A DNA stretch of 64,000 bases, from positions 2,784,501 to 2,848,500 of the forward strand of contig CM029126.1 in the NCBI GenBank assembly GCA_016859345.1, in the 5' to 3' direction. A model generated the notes under the pieces. The model had not been told where the DNA came from and made no database searches. It saw only the letters and a list, made by a program, of their open reading frames with translations. This DNA comes from Istiophorus platypterus. Its lineage: Eukaryota > Chordata > Actinopteri > Istiophoriformes > Istiophoridae. A program made the translations under genes and the position numbers. Of this stretch, positions 57,596 through 64,000 are shown one piece after another; position 1 is the stretch's first letter, and the number at the start of each line of letters is the position of its first letter.

Positions 57596-58104
57596 CGGGG
57601 AAAATGGGTTGGCGGTGGTAATGGTGGTGGAGAGCGTGGAGCCGGTCTGGAGGAGGGCGATCAGAGACAGCGACGACGGCAGAGGAGGAGCATAAGGGAT
57701 CTGCACATAGATCCCTTACAGAGACATGAAAATCATACTAGAGACCACTTGGAACCGCTGAGGGGCCCAAGAGAGTTTCTACCACTGCAGCAGGACAATC
57801 TGGCACCAGCGAGTCAGCCAGACCAGGTTTTATTAGTGGTGTCGCAATTAGCGGGATGGGACTCAGGTGTGCTCCCCTGCAGCTGCTGGAGCAGGTGTAG
57901 CCACGCCCTCCACACGCACACACTGGGAAGACAACAAAAACCTGCAGGGTTGCGGCCGGAAGCCTGACAAGGGTGATTCTGATTTTTCACAATTTTGCGT
58001 CCTAGAGTTGTTTTTTTTTATGTGTGAGGCAAAGGACACGTCCTGGTCAGAAAAGACTCCAAGGTTAAAGAAAAACCAGAGGCGAAGGTAAAGCCATCCT
58101 ATGT

Positions 58105-58147
58105 GATTAGATGATTAATCCCTCTAATCTATGATTAGATTAGAGGG
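58105..58147. repeat. small hairpin (12-bp arms)
   Basis: TCCCTCTAATCT, six-base loop, AGATTAGAGGGA: perfect 12-bp inverted repeat at about 58119-58148. Confidence 0.75.
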
Positions 58148-58268
58148 AATAAGATGTTTGAATCTGTGCTTGTGAGCTGTTTTTTTAGAAGAATTACCTT
58201 CACTTTCCAAAAATGTCCCTACTCTTAAGGTATGATACTGTGGTTGGTCCTAACAAGCAGAAGGATCA

Positions 58269-58291
58269 CACACACACACACACACACACAT
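58269..58291. repeat. (CA)n microsatellite
   Basis: About 11 CA units. Confidence 0.93.
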
Positions 58292-58441
58292 TACATGAAA
58301 TTACCTCTCTGCAGACTATAAATGCCCTTGAAGAAAAAAATCTGTTGCAAATATGGTGAAGTGCGATTCGGCGGCAGGTGAAATGTGTTCTTTGAACATA
58401 AAATTTGATTGGCCAGAACCTGCTGTTGCAGAGCGCTGGTG

Positions 58442-58484
58442 CTCTCTGGTCTCTGGTCTCTGGTCTCTGGTCTCTGGTCTCTGG
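58442..58484. repeat. 7-bp tandem repeat (TCTCTGG)
   Basis: Six exact copies of a heptamer. Confidence 0.95.
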
Positions 58485-60773
58485 CCCCGGCGTGTCAGGA
58501 AACATTGAAAATAAAAAAAGAAAGTATCCAAGACAGTTCTAAGATGCACTGAAGGAAGTCTGGTACACTTCCTTCTCTCTTGGTTTTTGTTTTTATTTCT
58601 TTTCTGCTTCAGGTTGGTTTTCAGTCTCGACACAACGGGAGCAAAACACTGTACCTCCAAGGGCCGAACTATTCAAGCATTCAGCCGTTGCACACGGCTG
58701 CAGAAACATTTTCAGAGTGAATGCATCCCGGCCCTGAAACCTGAAGTCAGCCGTCCAAAGAGACCATCCCCCTGGATGCTTGGCAATGTGGGCCTGTCAC
58801 GAGAGGCAGGAACAGACGAGTACACCAGGAAAAGGCGGATGGGGGCCGAGTCGGGAGCAGCTGTCCAAAACGGAGGATTTACAACAAATTCCCCTCGCAA
58901 AATATGAGTCAGAACAACTTGTTCTCGGTGCTTTAAACGCAAGTTCAAGTGGGAAGGCAAAGGTTGGCCATCATCACTCTGAGGCTCCATTTCTCTTCTA
59001 TTATCCAGTGATTTCGCCGGGTGCTGTGTGCCGGCTTTGCTATCATCCAGCGATGATCTCTGCTGAAGATAATATTTAAGGCACCTTGCCTACAGGAGGC
59101 TGAGCTCTACGGGTGGTGAGATGAAAACACTGCAGAGGGCAACCGTGGCGGGGGAGCACCAGGGATCTGCACGCAGACGGCAACACGAAAATCGCACTAT
59201 GTACCATGGCGACTTGTGGATGTTGCGTAAGTTTCAACAGAGTCATCCTGAGCGACTTTTTCCTGCTTGCGTAGATTTTTATAGACTTTAATGCAGCACC
59301 CGCTTCTCGAACTCTTACATGGACAAGAGCACGACTTGCGCGAACGTGGACACAGCGCGCACTTCGCATGAAGAGCATGAAGGGTCGTCAAGGAAGGAGG
59401 CCACAGTTCATTACAGTCTGGGTAAAAAAAAAACCCTCATGGTTATCATATAACTGATTGTGGTCTAGGTCCTGGTGGTCTAGGTCCAGTTGGTTTATTA
59501 GGGTGTTGAAAACCGATCTAGCCAAGATGGCATTTTATAAATGTTCAGGATGGTACCGAGCAACAGCCGGGATGAAATCTGGGATGTTTATGTCATTTTC
59601 TGCAGCGGATTCTAACCTCGACCACATCTGCAGCAAAGATTTGACGAGAGCGTCAGGCTGTGTTCCTCAGACCATAAGCAGATTTTCAGGATGCCTCATG
59701 TTCCGCATCTTGGCTCCCAGTGGGCGACGCCAGGATTGGGGGGTTCAACCTCACGTTTCTGTTTTAATTAATCCTCATCCGTTCGCCTGTGGTTCTCTGA
59801 TTAGAGCGGGGCAGCCTTGCACTTCCTCCGTTTTTTTTTTCCCCCGAAGCAGAACGTGGAGCATCTGCCAGGCGGCGAGGCTGCTTTTGATGGTTGGAGA
59901 GGAGGGGATGCTGCGGTTGCTATGGGGGCAGTTGCAAAGGGTTATTAAGTGAGCCGGGCACACAGAAATGTTAAAGTGGATCTTGCAGGAATACATTCGA
60001 AGTGGCCTATGCACATGCAAATGTACAGAGGAGATGTAAAGAAGGAAACATTGAAAGTGGCGTTCCAGGATTTAGGAAACGTGCTGCATCTTTAAATATC
60101 CACCCTGCTTTACTGATGTTTTTTAGATGCAGCGAGAGGAAAAAACAGCATGTGGACAGCTCATCATTTTTCCGTACATGAAAAGGACTGAGGGTAAACT
60201 GGAAACCTACATACAGTAGGTTAGTTAAAGAGTTACAGTCAGTTAAATCCGGCACTTTCGGGAGGCTCCGACACAACCTGTAACGGACGAGAGTGGACTC
60301 GAGTCAATTAAACGGGGAGGAATCGCGACGCTCGACTTTCGGCCCCTGAGGGGGGAGCCGCCGTCAAGATCTTAATACCGGCACCGGCGCCGAGTGACAG
60401 GTCAATAGAGAGTTATTCACTGTTTTACTCGCACCGTTGCCCTGTGATTAGGAAAACTGCAACATAAACATCCACTGTAAAATCGTACATCAGTTCCTGG
60501 CATTAAAATGAACTTGTGAGCCTGATTTGCTTCCACCCCAAACCCCTCAGGCCCCCCCCCCTCGGTTCCTATAAGTCGGTGTCATTTGTTGAGAGCAGTT
60601 TTCTGCATGATTCGGCAGAAACGTGACCGGATTCTGAACAGCATGCGGCCGCTTCGCTGGACAAAAAAACCAAACAGCTGACGTCCGTCGCGGCCGTAAG
60701 CGTGTGAGGAGAATAATATGCGGGGGGGTCGGTTACCTCTCGTTGCCCTCCTCTGTTTTCCTGCCTGTTTTTG

Positions 60774-60776
60774 AGT

Positions 60777-60821
<45 letters not shown>
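60774..60821. repeat. (GT)n microsatellite
   Basis: About 23 GT units with one A interruption at the start. Confidence 0.96.
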
Positions 60822-60823
<2 letters not shown>

Positions 60824-61224
60824 CATTGCTGTGTGGGTGTGTGAGAGTGTGTGTGAAAACGAAAGACTTGTGTAACTTTCAATGTCATTTGTGCTTTAAT
60901 TGACGGTGCCAGCTAGAGAATGATGAATAACCCAGAGGAGAGAGTCATGAAGGGGAACCGGGCTCAAACCGAGGACAATGAAATAACATTATTTTCCAGA
61001 TAAAGCTACAGTGTTGGATTTTGTTTTTAGTCTGCAAACGACACAGTCTCTAATCTGTAAATTATTTTCTTTGCTCATCTTTAGAACTACTCGGTACTTG
61101 GAGTTGGGATTTTTTTAGCTTCTTTTAGCTAATTGTTTCTAGGTTTTACAGAAGATCCGACGCCAAACGGCCCAGAGACAGAATTAAAGACCTAGTTGGC
61201 GAAGAAAATCTGTAAAAATCTAGA

Positions 61225-61400
61225 TTTTTGTGTGTTGTGTAGACGGAGACCAAATCAGAGCTAAAAAGGGACTGAATATAACGCTTATATTCCTCACGGC
61301 ACCAGGAACAAGATTCCTAACGAATACTAATGTTGCTCCTTGTCTGCTGGATGTGTAAATAAGCAACTGTTTGCAAGTTTATGAGGCAAAAAAAAATGTC
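61225..61400 (+). repeat. dispersed repeat, copy 3 of 3
   Basis: 'GTTGCTCCTTGTCTGCTGGA' and 'TGTGTAAATAAGCAACTGTT' match the core at 5602-5650, with extended similarity (GGAGACCAAA, AGAGC.AAAA) upstream. Confidence 0.6.
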
Positions 61401-63222
61401 AGCATGTTTGGTCAGTGACGCTCGCGCCAATTAATGGACCACATGCTGTGTGAGGGAGCACTGCAAGAATACGAGCAGCGACGAGGCCTCCGCCGAGGGA
61501 TCCGGCCGCCCTGAATAAACGGAAACGAACATAGCTCTTGATAAAAGAATAAAAAAAAACGACACTGGGCGCCCGTGAAGTGAAAGGTGGCGGCGGCGAA
61601 TGGTGCTGGCTTCAGCGTAATAAACAGAGTAACGGCGATACTGTGTCGGGGTATAATGTCCAGCTTCTACACCTGCACGGATACGACCGGACGTTGCCAG
61701 TCACACAGCGGCTGTGATGTCAGAAAACAGGTTTTAGGCTTGTTTGTTTTTTTTCCTGAGTTTTCTTTGCATCGGTAAAGCAAAGCTGCAAAAAGACGTA
61801 ATCATGGACAACATGCGAGACTGAAACTCTCCTGAAGCCAAACGGGTCCGGACTGATCCGCCATGTTCATTATGATGCGGGAAAAACTCTCCGGCAGCAC
61901 TGCTGACTGGCTGATATAATATTTTAATTTAATGTCTGTATCAGCAAAACAACACTGGCTTCTGCCCAGCATGCACCTCAGCACAATGAGCCAAGTGGGG
62001 AAAGGGGTTGGGGGGGGGGGGGGTTGCTTCTCAAGTGCTCATCCTTCTTGAAATGGCTGCCAGTGACATCTGGTCGTCTGGCTGCTTGTCCACAGGCCCT
62101 GGGCTATTCTTATAGCCACCAACATTTCATGGGGGATTTAGTCTTCCTTATCGCTGGATCCGGTTCATCCTGGAAATGTTTTCTTTTCTTTTTTTAACGA
62201 GACGGATGAGAGAAGGTGAGGGCGGGCCGGCGTCTTCGCTCGTAAATAGATGGCGAAGGGCGAGGTGATGAATGGCGCCGCCTTTGGAAACGAACCCGGG
62301 AAAGATCACGGACAGTGCTTGTCATATTCGTGAACGATTCGCATCGAGATCCTTCGGGAGCGACGGCGACTGCGGGCGCGAGCACGTCGCTCTCGCAAAA
62401 GGTCGTCGGCGAACGATTTGATCCCCCTTTTATTGTCTTTCTATTAAAGCGTCCTGCCGCAGGGCTTGTCTCTGAAACCTCGGAGCTCCTGACAATTAAA
62501 CCTCCGTAAACCCGCTGATGCAAATCTCACGTCTTTATGAATGGGAGCCGTGACAGACGATCAACTGGTTTCAAAGGCCGCGCTAATGCTCTTCCGTGGA
62601 GCGAAGCACGCAGGCACAAATAGACCTCTTAGATTTTAAATCCGTCGCCGAGGCCTCAGCTGTTGCCTCCACCCTAATGAGAGTCCAGCTGATGCCGAGC
62701 GCCCGGATACTGGTCGGGGTTAAACTGTTGGCACCGCTACAGAGTGGTCACTTAAGCTACGAGTCATAGGCCCGTTTCTACATTCTCGCGTCAGCAATTT
62801 TCCCACCAAGCCAACATCTAGAAAATATGAATTAAAGGACAGATGCGTAGAGCACCGCAGCGCTTTTTGAAAACCTCATGTCGACGGCTAATCCCTAAAG
62901 AGCAAACTTGGGAGACGGATTAGCACGTGACAGATCAACCGTTTTTTTGTGTTTTTGTGAAAGAGACTTTCATTTCCGTGTGCGTGATATGTGGGGTTTT
63001 CTCTCTCCCTCCCTCTGCTTAGAATAAATACCTAATCCCTAACCACATGTGTGCATCAAGAGAAAGGCACAGATGCACAGCCATGTAAAGAGATTAGACG
63101 CCAGGAATTATGAATGACTCTTGTTTCGCCGCCGGGATCCGTCGACGGTTTCTCTTCCCGGCACGTGACGGAGGCTCAGGGGGTGAAGGTCCGGCTGGGG
63201 GGGGGCATACGTGCTCATGGGA

Positions 63223-63226
<4 letters not shown>

Positions 63227-63259
<33 letters not shown>
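63227..63259. repeat. (CA)n microsatellite
   Basis: About 16 CA units. Confidence 0.96.
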
Positions 63260-63261
<2 letters not shown>

Positions 63262-63465
63262 TATCGTGCAGAGTTTGATTCAGCGCTCACAGTCGCACAT
63301 GATCATGTCATGTCGACTGAGTCATCTACATGATTGGCCGCCCGCAGGTTCCCCAACACGGGTGGTTTCCTCTTTCTTTCTTTTCTTTTTTGCCGGTTGG
63401 TGACTGCAGCTTGAATGTTAATATCACATGGTTTCCTTTTGTGAAAAAACATATGCCTGAAATAT

Positions 63466-63523
63466 AACACGCGTACAGTAAATTTCTCAACCCTGTAAAT
63501 GAGAAATTTACTGTACGCGTGTT
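63466..63523. repeat. perfect 24-bp inverted repeat (hairpin, 10-base loop)
   Basis: Arms 63466-63489 and 63500-63523 are exact reverse complements (AACACGCGTACAGTAAATTT + CTCA), with loop ACCCTGTAAA. Outside the arms the complementarity stops at once. Confidence 0.95.
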
Positions 63524-63892
63524 TAGGGAGGAAGTTCCCTCACCGAGGAAGTTCAAGTGTCCATTATTAAACTCTAAGTATATTTCTGTAAACTCCTTGA
63601 GTTAGGGTTTTTTATGGGGGGGGGGTGATTATTAGGCACCTTTTAGGCAACAAGATTGCAGTTCAGAGTTATTTATGCTGATTATGCTTGGAGGTGGAAC
63701 AACAACTGCAGTGGATGCAGAAGTGGCACGAAATGCATTAGTGCATTTGGGGCATTTTCAAATAGAGAAAAACTGATGATAAAATTTGTTCCGAAATTTT
63801 GAAAATGAATAATTTATTTCCATATTTATTATTATGTTTTCTTGCTCATCACCCGATGGATCCAAGTGTTATCATAAAAGTGCAGCATATCC

Positions 63893-63893
63893 A

Positions 63894-63974
<81 letters not shown>

Positions 63975-63992
63975 TTTTTTTTTTTTTTTTAT
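63893..63992. repeat. (AT)n microsatellite with T-run
   Basis: About 40 AT units (63896-63972) followed by a T-run at 63975-63990, at the window edge. Confidence 0.97.
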
Positions 63993-64000
63993 TCATTCAT

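Larger units (their letters stand above)
57600..64000. other. non-coding, no gene recognised
   Basis: Single-copy DNA with CpG-denser patches (60300-60400, 62200-62420, 62580-62710), microsatellites, a repeat copy at 61.2 kb and hairpins. The 164-codon open frame at 59458-59952 (plus) lacks family resemblance or splice context. Confidence 0.5.

Noticed and set aside
59197..59391. Minus-strand cysteine-rich frame (KCALCPRSRKSCSCPCK)
   Set aside because: No splice sites fitting it, and no similarity to a known module; likely chance.
59458..59952. 164-codon plus-strand frame
   Set aside because: Starts in a GGTCTAGGTCC repeat-like stretch and shows no domain or codon bias; no supporting signals.
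1..64000. CRISPR arrays, operons, phage or plasmid features
   Set aside because: The sequence is vertebrate nuclear DNA; the tandem arrays have no spacers.

Overview
This is a vertebrate, almost certainly percomorph teleost, nuclear genome window. The evidence is intron-rich genes with GT-AG introns, many CA/TG microsatellites, and interspersed repeats of kinds familiar from perch-like fishes. No bacterial, viral or organellar gene was seen, and no rRNA, tRNA or CRISPR array.

Layout. (1) About 6.2-27.4 kb, minus strand: the 5' part of a semaphorin 7A gene (sema7a). I rebuilt ten coding exons by hand with matching splice sites and phases. They run from a signal-peptide exon at 27439-27361 to an exon ending at 6254, giving 409 codons plus one base. 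The end of the sema domain, PSI, Ig and GPI-anchor exons were not found and probably lie left of the window. (2) 27.4-33.2 kb: sema7a upstream region and intergenic DNA. (3) 34626-36440, minus strand: an intact single-exon coding sequence for a LINGO-family LRR/Ig membrane protein, best matched to LINGO4. A candidate TATA promoter and non-coding first exon lie near 38.9-39.0 kb. (4) 39.07-39.63 kb: a compound CA-rich minisatellite. (5) 42531-44930: an almost perfect array of 240 copies of a CpG-rich decamer, the most striking structure here. (6) 50.8-54.5 kb, minus strand: exons of one or two unrecognised genes, one with a convincing start exon under a CpG-rich region and a cluster of nuclear-receptor half-sites. 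(7) 54.5-64 kb: no gene recognised; repeats, a long perfect hairpin and a terminal AT microsatellite.

The two recognised genes are both cell-surface proteins of the nervous system (an axon-guidance/integrin ligand and a Nogo-receptor-complex-like LRR protein) and are transcribed in the same direction. In human, SEMA7A and LINGO1 lie near each other on 15q24 while LINGO4 is on 1q21, so sema7a next to a lingo4-like gene suggests an ancestral linkage retained in duplicated form in fish.

Mobile DNA is all degraded or non-autonomous: a Tc1-like transposase remnant (24.6 kb), a second Tc1-like fragment (50.2 kb), a ~490 bp terminal-inverted-repeat element (12.1 kb), a foldback element with partial copies (19.3, 9.0, 8.3 kb), a ~730 bp repeat (56.9 kb) and several shorter families. 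Limits: exon calls rest on reading splice sites and comparison with remembered family sequences; no alignment or transcript data were available.
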